Counted from the stretch's first letter, positions 34,020 to 44,169 are shown. The stretch is DNA of 64,000 bases from an uncultured Mobiluncus sp. (GCF_947087965.1 NZ_CAMUES010000004.1:124001-188000), one strand, 5' to 3'. The notes: generated by a model from the letters alone, not told the origin. Numbers and translations: made by a program.

Positions 34020-37000
34020 TTATTTGAGCGCCGAGATTTGCTTATTTATCCGTTTGGCAGACACCTTTTCAATCGTGCCGAGTTGCTGGGCAAAGGTCTG
34101 TACCCGGTACTCCTCCAGCAGCCAACGTAACTCCTGTAAACGGTGATGGGTCTCGGCGTTAAAGGGGCGCGCCTCCGCCGCCCTCACCGCTGCCTCAAAG
34201 GCCGTCGCAACTTCCGCGAAACGTGCAGCTAACTGGGCATCACCAGCAGAGTTACGCCGGGCCTTGTCCAATCGTAGGGCGTCTGCCCGCAGGTAACGGG
34301 CCAGCTGAGCCAGCCATTTGGCCGACGTCCTCGCCAGGAAGTCGCCGCCTACCAATTGGTTTACATGGTTTACAATATCTGCTTTTGTGGCGGCTAGGGC
34401 AGAGCCGGTGGCCCCTCGCAATTGCTGCTCGAGCTTCCCTTGCGCCTGCATCGCGGCAGCAACGTCTTGCAGGATTCTATAGACCCGGTCCTCGTAGCGG
34501 TCAATAGCCCATTCTTGCAGTTCAGCCAGGTCCATATCGTCTGTGAGGGAATGTCCCTCCGCCAGGTATTCCGCCACCAAAGCCCGGCCCGCCGCGCTTT
34601 GTGCCGCATCTATCAGCGCTGAAGTGGAGGGATAGGGGGACGCGGCCAAAGCCGCCGCTTCCGCTCCTCGCCACCGGGTCGACACTCGTGTCTCCGTGAG
34701 GCTTAGGGCTTGACTGAGTTGCTGGGCAAAATCTCTGGGCCGCTCAACTTTAGCTTTTTCGGCTTCCTGTTGCGCCCAGACTTTGCCTTGTTCCTGGGTG
34801 GTTTTCACAATCAGGCGGTCACGCAGAGCCTGGAAGTCGTCTCCCAAACCCAGAACTTTCCCGCCGCGTCCCACAATCGCGAAGTGATTTCGCTGGCTTT
34901 CTTCCAAAGCCGCATGCATGGCGGTTAAGTCCGTCTCGGTCAGGTCGACTTGGCGAACCGCGGCTACGCTCTGGGTAAAGATTTCGTCAAAGTCGGGACG
35001 CTGTTGGGGAGATTCGTTTACAAAACGCTCAAACCGGGGCAGGATCTCGTCAACGAAGTTTGCCGCGGGCACCACGTACTTCCGCACGGATTTCGGCAGG
35101 GCTTTGACGCAAGCCAGCAGGTAATCGCGCAGCGCTCCGGGAATCGGCCAATCGAAGCCCCGAGAATCTAGAGACTCTAAGATTGCCTCATCGATGATGA
35201 TGGTGACCCCTTCTGAAAGGTCAACCGTGTCAATCTCACGTTCCTTGGTTTTCTTAGATTTTTTCCCTTTATTGTGTGGTAAGTCACGCTGATTCGCCGC
35301 TTCGGGGGTCGGTCCGCGCTTACCTGAAAATGTGTAGGCCAGCGGTAGCAGGTACTCGCCCGCCGGCCAAAAATCGGGGAATTGGTCGGCATTTTCTCCG
35401 CTATCTGGCACCAATAAATCCCAGGGGTATTCCAACCAATCCGGGTGCTCGAGACGCTGATTTTTCCACCACGCCTCGAAGGCGGCTCCTGAGGTAACGA
35501 CGGGGTCAATACGCGTTTCCAGCCATTTTTCCAAGGCATAGGGATCGACTTCACCGGGAATTTGGCGCCGCCGCCGCGCTTCGGCAGCCATCTCTAACCG
35601 GCGCTGATTGTCTTCCATAAAGGGATAGACCGAACGCCATTCGCCGCGCACAATTCCGTGACGAATGAACAATTCTCGCGCCAGGCTCCGGGCCGGCGCC
35701 CCTTCCACCACCGTATCCCGCAGGGAAGCCAACGGGACGGAGCGATCCGCGCTGAGAACCATCCCGAACAGACTGACCCGCTCGTGAATCATGGCGCACC
35801 CGAAACGTGTGGACCAGTACGGATCGAAATAAGTCCGCGTCAACAGGTAACGTCCCGCCTGTTCAATCCATTCGGGTTCAACCCGTGCCACCGTCCGGGC
35901 AAACAGTCGCGATGTTTCCACCAACTCAGCAGCCATAACCCAGTCGTAGTGCTTGCGGCTCAGCCCCGAGCCCGGCCACACCACAAATCGAGTCCCGTGT
36001 GCCCCGTGATATTCCCTTTTCGTCTCTGACCAGAACCCAATCTGGGTGAGCATCCCGCTTAAGATGGCTTGGTGTAGACTTTCAACGTCAACCTGGTCAA
36101 GGTCTACTACCTTGATTTCCCTAGTTTTTATCCCAACTTCACGGCACATTCCGCGAAGTTCTGCCACCAGGTCAATCCACTCCCTCACCCGGAGGAAATG
36201 CAAAAACTCCCGGCCGCACAACCGCCGAAATGCGCTGGAGGACAGAGTTTCAATCCTGTCTTGCAGGTAACTCCACAATTTCAGATAGCTTAAGAAATCC
36301 GAACGCTCGTTTTCAAAACGAGCATGGGCAAGGTCGGCTTCTGCCCGGCGTTCGCTGGGTCGTTCCCGCACGTCTTGCATCGCCAACGCGGCCACGACCA
36401 CGACCGCGGGGTCGATGACTCCGAGGCGGTCCGCTTCGACAAGGATACGGGCCAAGCGCGGGTCGAGAGGAAACCGGGAAAGTTTGCGTCCCAGGCGGGT
36501 CAGTCGCGCGGGTTTCTTTCGGGTATCTAACGCTCCCAGCTGGCTCAGTTCCGTCACCCCATCCGTAACGGAGCGGGGCGAGGGTGGATCCAGGAACGGA
36601 AATTCTGCCACTTCACCCAAACCCAGGGCTGCCATCTGCAAAATCACGGCAGACAGCGAAGTGCGTTGAATTTCAGGCTCGGTGTAAGCAGGGCGAGACA
36701 AAAAATCCGCTTCAGAATACAGGCGAATGCACACCCCCGGAGACACCCGCCCGCAGCGACCTTTTCGTTGGTTGGCAGAGGCTTGCGAGATGGGTTCGAT
36801 AGGGAGGCGCTGCACGCGAGTCTTATTTGAATATCGGGAAATTCGCGCCACTCCAGGGTCAATCACATAAACGATGCCCGGAACGGTCAAGGACGTTTCG
36901 GCGACATTCGTAGCGAGGACTACCCGCCGGTAAGGATGCGGGGCAAACACGCGCTTTTGTTCCGCCTCGCTGAGCCGGGAATACAGCGGTAAGACTTCCA

Positions 37001-37853
37001 CCGCCCCCGGAACTGAGGTCCGCTGACCGGGAGCCACGTAACGGCGCCCCAGATGTCCCTGCAGAGCCTGAGCCGTATCGCGAATATCGCGCTCGCCAGC
37101 CAGAAAAACCAAAATGTCTCCGGGCCCTTCCCGGCATAGTTCATCCACCGCCCGCAAAATACCGGTGACCTGGTCAATCTCACCGGTTTCCGCCCTTGAG
37201 AGGTCCTCCCCGGTGTCTTCGGACGTGAGCACGCCAGAACTACCGTCATCCACGTCAACCAATGGGCGATATCTGACTTCTACCGGATACGTTCGGCCCG
37301 CGACTTCGATAATGGGGGTATCTGGTCCAAAAGCCGTGGCAAAACGTTCGGAATCAATGGTGGCAGAAGTAATAATCACCAGCAGGTCAGGGCGTTTCAC
37401 TACCAAACGTTGCAAATAGCCCAGGATAAAGTCAATGTTCAAAGACCTTTCGTGAGCCTCGTCAATAATCAATGCATCGTATTGTTTCAGCAGTGGATCG
37501 TGGCTGATTTCGGCCAGCAAAATCCCATCGGTCATCAGTTTGATTTGCGTGTCGGGGCCCAAGGTTTGGCGAAACCGCACCTGGTAACCAACCGTGGAAC
37601 CGAGTGATTGGCCCAATTCGGAGGCAATTCGCGAAGCAACGGTTCGGGCTGCCAGGCGGCGCGGCTGGGTATGGCCAATCATGCCCCGCGTACCCCGGCC
37701 TACTTCCAGGCACATTTTCGGCAGCTGGGTGGTCTTTCCGCTTCCGGTGGCTCCACTGATAACAACGACTTGATGCTCACGCAAGGCAGCGAGAATCTGC
37801 GGTCTTGCCGCGCTGAGGGGCAAATCGGAAGGGTAGGACAACTCTAGGGACAT
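34020..37853 (-). CDS. hrpA: ATP-dependent RNA helicase HrpA
   Basis: 1277 residues, the usual length for full HrpA. Walker A is GATGSGKTTQLPKM, motif II is DEAHERSLNIDF, motif III is SAT, motif VI is QRKGRCGRV. The OB-fold region and the long HrpA-specific C-terminal domain (DUF3418, about 640-1277) are all present. It is a DEAH-box helicase that rescues or processes mRNA. It stands alone between unrelated genes. Confidence 0.94.
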   Translation of the reverse strand: MSLELSYPSDLPLSAARPQILAALREHQVVVISGATGSGKTTQLPKMCLEVGRGTRGMIGHTQPRRLAARTVASRIASELGQSLGSTVGYQVRFRQTLGPDTQIKLMTDGILLAEISHDPLLKQYDALIIDEAHERSLNIDFILGYLQRLVVKRPDLLVIITSATIDSERFATAFGPDTPIIEVAGRTYPVEVRYRPLVDVDDGSSGVLTSEDTGEDLSRAETGEIDQVTGILRAVDELCREGPGDILVFLAGERDIRDTAQALQGHLGRRYVAPGQRTSVPGAVEVLPLYSRLSEAEQKRVFAPHPYRRVVLATNVAETSLTVPGIVYVIDPGVARISRYSNKTRVQRLPIEPISQASANQRKGRCGRVSPGVCIRLYSEADFLSRPAYTEPEIQRTSLSAVILQMAALGLGEVAEFPFLDPPSPRSVTDGVTELSQLGALDTRKKPARLTRLGRKLSRFPLDPRLARILVEADRLGVIDPAVVVVAALAMQDVRERPSERRAEADLAHARFENERSDFLSYLKLWSYLQDRIETLSSSAFRRLCGREFLHFLRVREWIDLVAELRGMCREVGIKTREIKVVDLDQVDVESLHQAILSGMLTQIGFWSETKREYHGAHGTRFVVWPGSGLSRKHYDWVMAAELVETSRLFARTVARVEPEWIEQAGRYLLTRTYFDPYWSTRFGCAMIHERVSLFGMVLSADRSVPLASLRDTVVEGAPARSLARELFIRHGIVRGEWRSVYPFMEDNQRRLEMAAEARRRRQIPGEVDPYALEKWLETRIDPVVTSGAAFEAWWKNQRLEHPDWLEYPWDLLVPDSGENADQFPDFWPAGEYLLPLAYTFSGKRGPTPEAANQRDLPHNKGKKSKKTKEREIDTVDLSEGVTIIIDEAILESLDSRGFDWPIPGALRDYLLACVKALPKSVRKYVVPAANFVDEILPRFERFVNESPQQRPDFDEIFTQSVAAVRQVDLTETDLTAMHAALEESQRNHFAIVGRGGKVLGLGDDFQALRDRLIVKTTQEQGKVWAQQEAEKAKVERPRDFAQQLSQALSLTETRVSTRWRGAEAAALAASPYPSTSALIDAAQSAAGRALVAEYLAEGHSLTDDMDLAELQEWAIDRYEDRVYRILQDVAAAMQAQGKLEQQLRGATGSALAATKADIVNHVNQLVGGDFLARTSAKWLAQLARYLRADALRLDKARRNSAGDAQLAARFAEVATAFEAAVRAAEARPFNAETHHRLQELRWLLEEYRVQTFAQQLGTIEKVSAKRINKQISALK

Positions 37854-37954
37854 AACCCACCTATTTTAGGCAAGGATGGCGCAAACTTCACCTGACCGCG
37901 GGCAAAACCCGCCGGGATGCTCCCGTCAGCCCGTGGATGCGAGAGAATAGGAAC

Positions 37955-38920
37955 GTGAGTAACCCCACGCCGAACCTTCCCCCGGAGCCGCCCGGTGCCG
38001 CCGGTTTGCCCTCAACTCCCTTCGTACCATCGGACTTTTCCCAGTTCCTCCCGGTGCAAGTGCCTATTTTGCCGTGGAAAAACGCGAAACTCTTGAGTCA
38101 AGCTCTGGGCGATACGGTCTATGTCAGCTCCGCTTTTGCCACGGCCCTGCGCTTGGAGCTACAGCTCGGCGTGCCCGCCCAGCGCGGAGAAATCGGAGTG
38201 AGGATTCCGCTTGATAATCCAGCTTCCTGGTCTGAATTGTTTTGTCTGGATGACACGGCGCCCCAGCTGGTCCGGGCTCTGCGCGCCGAAGTCAGCGCTC
38301 GGGAGGTGCTGGCAAATCCCCAAGCTAGCGCCAAACTGCTGTCACGCTTAGCGGAGAATAATTGGTATGGCTTAGAAATTGAGGTTCCGGGAGAAAACCT
38401 TGATCCGCAATTGATACAGGTTGCCCGGCGTGCCGCCGACGCTGGCCTGCATCCGGCATTAAGTGTCTTGCCCGGAGCCCTACATTCTCAAAATCAAGGG
38501 ATTATGAGCGCGTTTGAAACCATATCTCTGAACCTTCTCAATGGCTACCAACCTCGGCGTGAACAGCTGAAGTATCTGGCAACTCAGCGCGTGGTCGGCA
38601 AAATTATTGATGCCAAGGACAGCGAGAGAACTAACTTGGAAGCCGCTTTAGAAACCCTGGTGTTGATGCGAGCCAAATTAGGCAGTCAATCAGAAGTTGC
38701 AGTGGGAATCGCAGGGCATTTCGGTTTAGAATCCCTCACACTACCGCTGCGCGAGGACTTGGATTTCGTTGCCAGAACTCGCTTGGCGGGGGCTCGAGAA
38801 AAGATTTTTGAAGCCCTGGATTTAGCTAACGCGCTGACCCAGGGCAAGACTACGGCGGCTTCCGCTTTCGTGGCTGACGTGTTGTCCCGAGCGGGAACGG
38901 CCACTTCCCTTCCCGTCTAG
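37955..38920 (+). CDS. Conserved hypothetical protein
   Basis: 321 residues from GTG 37955 (ATG 37937 is possible but lacks a ribosome site). A Pro-rich N-terminus of 30 residues is followed by an alpha/beta body with alternating strands and helices: GLEIEVPGENLDPQLIQVARRAADAGLHPALSVL, GKIIDAKDSERTNLEAAL, VAVGIAGHFGLESLTLPL. The spacing hints at a barrel-like or radical-SAM-like C-terminal half, but no catalytic signature is present. Function unknown. Divergent from hrpA. Confidence 0.65.
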   Translation: MSNPTPNLPPEPPGAAGLPSTPFVPSDFSQFLPVQVPILPWKNAKLLSQALGDTVYVSSAFATALRLELQLGVPAQRGEIGVRIPLDNPASWSELFCLDDTAPQLVRALRAEVSAREVLANPQASAKLLSRLAENNWYGLEIEVPGENLDPQLIQVARRAADAGLHPALSVLPGALHSQNQGIMSAFETISLNLLNGYQPRREQLKYLATQRVVGKIIDAKDSERTNLEAALETLVLMRAKLGSQSEVAVGIAGHFGLESLTLPLREDLDFVARTRLAGAREKIFEALDLANALTQGKTTAASAFVADVLSRAGTATSLPV

Positions 38921-38983
38921 CTTTGGCGCAAAAGGGCGATAAACAGTAGAATTGCCGCGCAGAGTTTTTCGGAGGTGTGGGCA

Positions 38984-39367
38984 ATGTCTGAAGGCAAGTG
39001 GCTGTTTCTGGCTGGTTTGGGGGCTGGAGCCGCATTGGCCTTGCGAATGAGTGAAAAGCAAATTAGCAGCGTAAAAGGTTTTGCAGCAAAAATTGCTAAC
39101 TCGGAAAGTATCACGGATGCACGCAGGGTAGCCACAGAAAAAATGGACGATGTCTTGCGCACACAGGGAGCTAAGCTCATTGACAAGTTGGCAGAGAACC
39201 TAAAGACCCAGCTAAACGCAGGGGGTAGTGCCGCTTGGGCGGGCTTCGCCAACGCCGGGAAAACCGGGGACACTCCTCCGGACGCGTCAACCACATCAAC
39301 CGATAAAGACGGTGTTACCCGTGACAAAGACGGCCACATCATTATTGATGGAAAAATCGTTGCCTAA
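38984..39367 (+). CDS. Small protein with N-terminal membrane segment, unknown
   Basis: 127 residues from ATG 38984 with GGAGG eight bases upstream. It has a short hydrophobic N-terminal segment (WLFLAGLGAGAALAL), a charged helical middle and an Asp/Thr-rich C-terminus (DASTTSTDKDGVTRDKDG). Its stop overlaps an iron-box-like half site. It is followed after 30 bp by the ferritin-like iron transporter gene and may be cotranscribed with it. Confidence 0.65.
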   Translation: MSEGKWLFLAGLGAGAALALRMSEKQISSVKGFAAKIANSESITDARRVATEKMDDVLRTQGAKLIDKLAENLKTQLNAGGSAAWAGFANAGKTGDTPPDASTTSTDKDGVTRDKDGHIIIDGKIVA

Positions 39368-39372
39368 CCTAA
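39362..39372. promoter_or_regulatory. Iron-box-like half site before the VIT1 gene
   Basis: GCCTAACCTAA equals the right half of the DtxR/IdeR consensus exactly, 26 bp before the VIT1 start and across the stop of the preceding gene. The left half is not recognisable, so a functional box is doubtful. Confidence 0.3.
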
Positions 39373-39397
39373 ACCGGTGGAGAGGCTGCCACAGTAA

Positions 39398-40648
39398 ATG
39401 AACTCACAGAACCTCCCCGAACCCACTCCGGAACAAATTAAGCGCTGGCGGCGCTATCTCGCCGAGGAACGTGACGAAGCGAAAATCTACCGCGCTATCG
39501 CTAAAAAACGCCAGGGCATGAATCGCGAGATTCTGTTGGAACTGGCGGATGCCGAAAAGCGTCACGAGGATTACTGGCTGGCGCACCTCGGCACTCACGC
39601 CGAACCGACCCCACACAGCCCCTGGTATATCCGGCTACTGCAGGGTCTGGCCATCAAGATAGGCTCTATTTTTGTTTTGGCGATGATGCAACGCTCCGAA
39701 GAACGTGGCACTTACGATGTTGATGCAGATGCCACCCCCCAGATGGCGGCCGATGAGCACTTGCATTCTGAAGTGGTTCGCGCTTTGGCGGCCCGCTCCC
39801 GAGCCCGTTTTTCCGGACGTGCCCGCGCCATGGTTTTCGGAATCAATGATGGCTTGGTTTCCAATCTCGCTCTGGTGGCGGGCATTGCCGGTACAGGCGT
39901 GCCGGTGTCGATAATCCTGGTCACGGGGCTGACCGGGTTAGTAGCAGGAGCCCTGTCGATGGCGGCGGGAGAATACATTTCCATCACGTCTCAACGCGAA
40001 CTCTTGGAATCTTCACGACCGAACCCCGATGTGAAACAACGCCTGCCCATGCTGGACCGCGCCGCTAATGAGCTGAAACTCCTGTTCATGGCTCGAGGTG
40101 ACAAACCTGAGGAGGCAGCTGCACACGCAGTTTTGGCCTTGGAAACCATTGATGCACAGTTGCAGTCACGCACGCTGTCAAAAACGGCTACTCCAGATGC
40201 CTTGGAAGGCACCAGCCAGAGCGAATCCATGGACGAAGCGGCCGCTGTAGACGACGACACCCCCACCCCTTCTACGTCAAGAATGTCAACTGAAGAATTC
40301 AAAGAAACAGAGGACTATCCCCTCGCCTTAGCCTTTGAGGAAGCCCCCTCTGGGGAACTGGAGGCGATTGGCTCCGGACCTCAGGCGGCCCTGTCCTCTT
40401 TTTTGGCTTTCACCTTGGGAGCATTCATTCCCCTGATTCCCTTCCTCCTAGGATTCAGCGGAATTCCTTCTATTAGCGCCGCGGTTGTACTGGTCGGACT
40501 CATTTTGCTGATGATTGGCGGAACAATCGGCATTCTATCTGGTAAACCACCATTTTTTCGAGCCTTGCGACAGGCTGCTATCGGTATCGGTGCTGCAGTT
40601 GTCACTTACCTTTTGGGTCTCGCCGCCGGAGGCGCTTTTTCACTGTAG
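39398..40648 (+). CDS. Erythrin-VIT1 (MbfA-like) iron/manganese transporter
   Basis: 416 residues. The N-terminal 130 residues form a ferritin/rubrerythrin-like four-helix domain with metal-binding Glu/His clusters: AEERDEAKIY, LADAEKRHEDYW, MQRSEERGTY, AADEHLHSEVV. The rest is a CCC1/VIT1 membrane part: FGINDGLVSNLALVAGIAG, LVAGALSMAAGEYIS and three C-terminal helices. An acidic insert (about 270-310) separates the membrane halves. Such fusions export iron or manganese and protect against iron stress. Confidence 0.88.
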   Translation: MNSQNLPEPTPEQIKRWRRYLAEERDEAKIYRAIAKKRQGMNREILLELADAEKRHEDYWLAHLGTHAEPTPHSPWYIRLLQGLAIKIGSIFVLAMMQRSEERGTYDVDADATPQMAADEHLHSEVVRALAARSRARFSGRARAMVFGINDGLVSNLALVAGIAGTGVPVSIILVTGLTGLVAGALSMAAGEYISITSQRELLESSRPNPDVKQRLPMLDRAANELKLLFMARGDKPEEAAAHAVLALETIDAQLQSRTLSKTATPDALEGTSQSESMDEAAAVDDDTPTPSTSRMSTEEFKETEDYPLALAFEEAPSGELEAIGSGPQAALSSFLAFTLGAFIPLIPFLLGFSGIPSISAAVVLVGLILLMIGGTIGILSGKPPFFRALRQAAIGIGAAVVTYLLGLAAGGAFSL

Positions 40649-40779
40649 CCACCGTTCGGCGCCCGACTTACCAGCACCCCGGAGCTCCGCTGAACAAAAC
40701 GAGCAATGAAAGACCTCACTAGAGAATCTGCTGCCGATTTTGGAGGAAAGTTTCCTCTCGTCTCAGGTACAATGCTCAC

Positions 40780-41643
40780 GTGCTGAGTGCTATATTCTCT
40801 TTCGATGCCGGCCTGTTTCCCACAACTATCTCGGCAACAGCACCAGTTTCTTTCAATGACCTTTTACCCGAAGTGTTTCGAGTTCTCGACATTACCGGCG
40901 TTTTTCTCAACGGCATCCTCGGCGGCCAGCTGGCTCGTCAAAAGCGTTTTGACCTGGTTGGTTTCGGAATTTTGGCAGTGGTTTCCGCTTTGGGCGGCGG
41001 CATCATCCGCGACATTATGCTGAACAATGCCCCTCCTGTGGCCCTGACTGACAGATTTTATTTGACCATGGCTTTGGCTGGGGCGGTGGTCGCCGGGTTA
41101 TGGAAGTTTGATGGCAAATGGTCTCGGCGAACCCTCATTTTATTCGATGCTCTGGTTCTGGGAATCTGGGCTGGCACGGGGACCCAAAAGGCTCTGAGCT
41201 TGGGCTTCGACGTGATTCCGGCCATATTGATGGGTGTAATCACCGCTATCGGTGGAGGGATGGTGCGTGATATCGCCGCGGGCAACGTACCGATGGTGTT
41301 CGGAGGAAACAGGCTCTACGCCATTCCGGCTATCCTCGCTTCGTGTGCAGATGCCTCTTTCTATAAACTTGGATATCCCCTGACCGGGATGGTAGCCGCG
41401 GCTCTGATTGGTTCGACCCTCACCCTCTTGGCTTCCTGGCGCCGCTGGATTCTACCCGAAACTCACGATTGGACGATTTCGATGACTCGCCAACAGTGGA
41501 AATCGGCACAGCGAGCCCGTCGAATCGCCCGTGGAGACTATCCAGATGCTAAGACAAAGAAGCTGTGGAAAAACCAGTTTTCCACAGGTAAAACTGATGA
41601 AGATGGCGAAAGCAGCGACTCCGGTACCACACTTGAGAAGTGA
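40780..41643 (+). CDS. YadS/TRIC-family (UPF0126) membrane protein
   Basis: 287 residues from GTG 40780. Seven hydrophobic segments in two related halves, each with the family motif of Gly-rich helix breaks: VVSALGGGIIRDIMLNNAPP in the first and AIGGGMVRDIAAGNVP in the second. This is the bacterial TRIC-type cation channel or glycine transporter family. A cytoplasmic charged tail of about 70 residues follows. The stop overlaps the GTG of the nuclease gene (GTGA), so the two are translationally coupled. Confidence 0.85.
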   Translation: MLSAIFSFDAGLFPTTISATAPVSFNDLLPEVFRVLDITGVFLNGILGGQLARQKRFDLVGFGILAVVSALGGGIIRDIMLNNAPPVALTDRFYLTMALAGAVVAGLWKFDGKWSRRTLILFDALVLGIWAGTGTQKALSLGFDVIPAILMGVITAIGGGMVRDIAAGNVPMVFGGNRLYAIPAILASCADASFYKLGYPLTGMVAAALIGSTLTLLASWRRWILPETHDWTISMTRQQWKSAQRARRIARGDYPDAKTKKLWKNQFSTGKTDEDGESSDSGTTLEK

Positions 41644-42368
41644 GCGGTTTCTCTAACTTCGATTCATCTACGCCGGTGCGCCGAGCCAGTATCGGCGACG
41701 TCGTGTTGGTTAGCTGCGCAGCACTGGTTTGGTGGACACTATGGCCTGGAGCTGGTCCGAATCTGGCGAATTTTCCCACCCCTGGTTTACGTTGCCCCGC
41801 CAGTTCCGCCAGTGCTACTATCGGTGGTTCTCTGCGTGAACTATGCGCTCTAACGGTCCGTAAAGACGCTGGACCCGGTGGGTATCAGCGCGACATGTTC
41901 GGAGCGGGGTGGATGGATCGCGACGGGAATGGGTGCGATACTAGGGCGGACATTTTGGCTCGGGACTTTCAATCTCCGCGTTTCGCGGACAGCACCAAGC
42001 CGTGCCGACTGACCGGGGGAACCTTTCACGATCCTTACACCGGTAAAACCCTGCAATTTGAAACGGCACCGGGCCGCAAAGTCCAGATTGACCACGTGGT
42101 GGCACTGGGCAACGCGTGGAAGTCCGGGGCTTGGGCCTGGACGAAAGCACAGCGGGAGGCTTACGCAAACGACCCGAGCGTGCTGCTGGCAGCAGACGGA
42201 CCGGCTAACCAACAGAAATCCGATGCCTCCGCCGATGCCTGGATGCCTCCGAACCGCAATTTCCGTTGCGCCTACGCCCGCCAGCAAATCGACATCAAGT
42301 ATCGGTGGAATCTGACAGTCACCGTTGCGGAAAAAGCCGCGTTGCTCTCTGCCCTGGCGAAATGCTAG
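41640..42368 (+). CDS. Exported HNH nuclease (DUF1524/GmrSD C-terminal type)
   Basis: 242 residues from a GTG that overlaps the upstream stop. An N-terminal hydrophobic segment (IGDVVLVSCAALVWWTLW) acts as a signal anchor. The core has DHVVALGNAWKSGAWAW, AADGPANQQKSDASADAWMP and a C-terminal helical part, which is the HNH set (DH, N, K-x2-D, W-P) of DUF1524 proteins. It probably degrades DNA outside the membrane. Cys pairs suggest disulfides, in keeping with an outside location. Confidence 0.85.
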   Translation: MSGFSNFDSSTPVRRASIGDVVLVSCAALVWWTLWPGAGPNLANFPTPGLRCPASSASATIGGSLRELCALTVRKDAGPGGYQRDMFGAGWMDRDGNGCDTRADILARDFQSPRFADSTKPCRLTGGTFHDPYTGKTLQFETAPGRKVQIDHVVALGNAWKSGAWAWTKAQREAYANDPSVLLAADGPANQQKSDASADAWMPPNRNFRCAYARQQIDIKYRWNLTVTVAEKAALLSALAKC

Positions 42369-42389
42369 GCCAGCATGGTGAAACGAGCC

Positions 42390-44054
42390 TTATTTTGCCA
42401 GAGCCTGGGCCACCACCTGTTTTGCTTCTTCCTGAATAGTCTGAAGATGCTCGGGACCCTTAAAGGATTCGGCATAAATCTTATAAATATCTTCGGTGCC
42501 GGAGGGACGAGCGGCAAACCAGGCGTTCTTGGTAGTGACTTTCAGTCCTCCGATAGCCGCGTGGTTGCCCGGTGCCTGCACCAAGCGGTCGACAATCGGC
42601 TCCCCGCCCAAAGTCGAGGCCGCAACGTCTTCGGGTGCCAAAGCCGCGAGTTTGGCTTTTTCTGCCTTGGTCGCGGGGGCGTCCACCCGTTCGTAAGCGG
42701 AAGCACCAAACCGAGCCACCTGTTCCTCGTGCAGAGTACTGGGGGTTTTCCCGGTCACTGCGAGGATTTCGGATGCCAGCAAAGCCGCAATCAACCCGTC
42801 CTTGTCAGTGGTCCACACGGTACCGTCTTTGCGTAGGAAAGACGCACCGGCGGATTCCTCGCCGCCAAAGCCTACAGACCCATCCAGCAATCCCGGCACA
42901 AAATGCTTGAAACCAACGGGAACCTCGACGAGTTTGCGTCCCATATCGGCTACTACCCGGTCGATTAAGGCTGAGGACACCAGGGTTTTACCGACGGAGC
43001 AGCCTTGCGACCAGTGCGGACGGTGGGTGAATAGGTATTCGATTGCCACCGCCAGATAGTGATTCGGATTCATCAGGCCATCGGCAGTGACGATGCCGTG
43101 ACGGTCTGAATCAGCATCGTTTCCGGTCGCAATGTCGTAGGGGGCCGAACCGCCCTCCATCACCTGACGCAGAGAAGCCATCGCGTAGGGCGAGGAGCAG
43201 TCCATCCGAATCTTGCCGTCCCAGTCCAAAGTCATGAAAGACCAGCGCGGATCGACCTTTTCGTTCACCACCGTCAAGTTCAACCCATAACGCTCGGCGA
43301 TGGCCGCCCAGTAGTCTACCGAAGCACCGCCCAAGGGGTCAGCCCCGATGCGGACACCGGCGGACCGAATTGCCTCAACGTCAACTACGTCAATTAGCGA
43401 GTCTACGTATGACGGTAGAAAATCTGTTTTCCCGATGAAATCCGATTGCTCGGGATGCGGGTTTCTCGGCACGGAACGCCAACCCTGGCGCAAGATCTCA
43501 TTAGCACGATTAGCAATCCAGGAAGTCGCGTCCGAATCGGCGGGACCCCCACTGGGCGGGTTGTATTTAAAGCCGCCGTCACGAGGCGGGTTATGCGAAG
43601 GGGTAACAACGATACCGTCAGCCAAACCCGCTCCGCTCAGCCGCACGCCTCCCGGCGTGCCCGCCCCGTTAGCCTTGAGAATGGCGTGAGATACGGAGGG
43701 TGTCGGGGTGAAGGAGTCGCGCGCGTCTGTCAGAGTGCGCACTTCCATGCCCGCGAGGACCTCCAAGGCGGTACGCCACGCCGGCTCGGACAGGGCGTGC
43801 GTATCGCGCCCGATGAACAGGGGGCCGTCGTAACCTTGTGATTGACGATACTCCACAATCGCGGCCGTGGTGGCGACGATATGAGCCTCGTTAAAGGCGC
43901 GGTCCAGAGATGAACCGCGATGACCCGAAGTCCCAAACGAAACTGCCTGTGCAGGCTCATTCACATCGGGTTCCAGGTCATAGTAGGCGCTAATGACTTC
44001 ATCAACGTTGATGAGGTCTTCCGGTTTGGCAAGTTGTCCAGCTCGTTCATGCAT
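42390..44054 (-). CDS. pgm: Phosphoglucomutase (alpha-D-glucose phosphate specific)
   Basis: 554 residues. Motifs: AVSFGTSGHRGSSLDRAF (substrate loop), VVTPSHNPPRDGG with the phospho-Ser, the metal loop ATGNDADSDRHG, and GGEESAGASFLRKDG, followed by the phosphate-binding RPSGTEDIYKIYAES. It interconverts glucose 1-phosphate and 6-phosphate. It is convergent with the nuclease gene and divergent from the glycosyltransferase. Confidence 0.96.
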   Translation of the reverse strand: MHERAGQLAKPEDLINVDEVISAYYDLEPDVNEPAQAVSFGTSGHRGSSLDRAFNEAHIVATTAAIVEYRQSQGYDGPLFIGRDTHALSEPAWRTALEVLAGMEVRTLTDARDSFTPTPSVSHAILKANGAGTPGGVRLSGAGLADGIVVTPSHNPPRDGGFKYNPPSGGPADSDATSWIANRANEILRQGWRSVPRNPHPEQSDFIGKTDFLPSYVDSLIDVVDVEAIRSAGVRIGADPLGGASVDYWAAIAERYGLNLTVVNEKVDPRWSFMTLDWDGKIRMDCSSPYAMASLRQVMEGGSAPYDIATGNDADSDRHGIVTADGLMNPNHYLAVAIEYLFTHRPHWSQGCSVGKTLVSSALIDRVVADMGRKLVEVPVGFKHFVPGLLDGSVGFGGEESAGASFLRKDGTVWTTDKDGLIAALLASEILAVTGKTPSTLHEEQVARFGASAYERVDAPATKAEKAKLAALAPEDVAASTLGGEPIVDRLVQAPGNHAAIGGLKVTTKNAWFAARPSGTEDIYKIYAESFKGPEHLQTIQEEAKQVVAQALAK

Positions 44055-44169
44055 AGCCTCATTGTTTCACCAATTTCTGTACCGGCGCGGGCGTTTAGAT
44101 GACAAAAACCCGGAAACTTCTGGTGTTGAAAGCTCGCATTTGGCTAGATAGGGCTTTAAAATTGCACAC

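Noticed and set aside
37908..38920. Assignment of the gene at 37955 to radical-SAM or TIM-barrel enzymes
   Set aside because: No CxxxCxxC or phosphate-binding signature is present; only the alternating strand/helix pattern suggests it.
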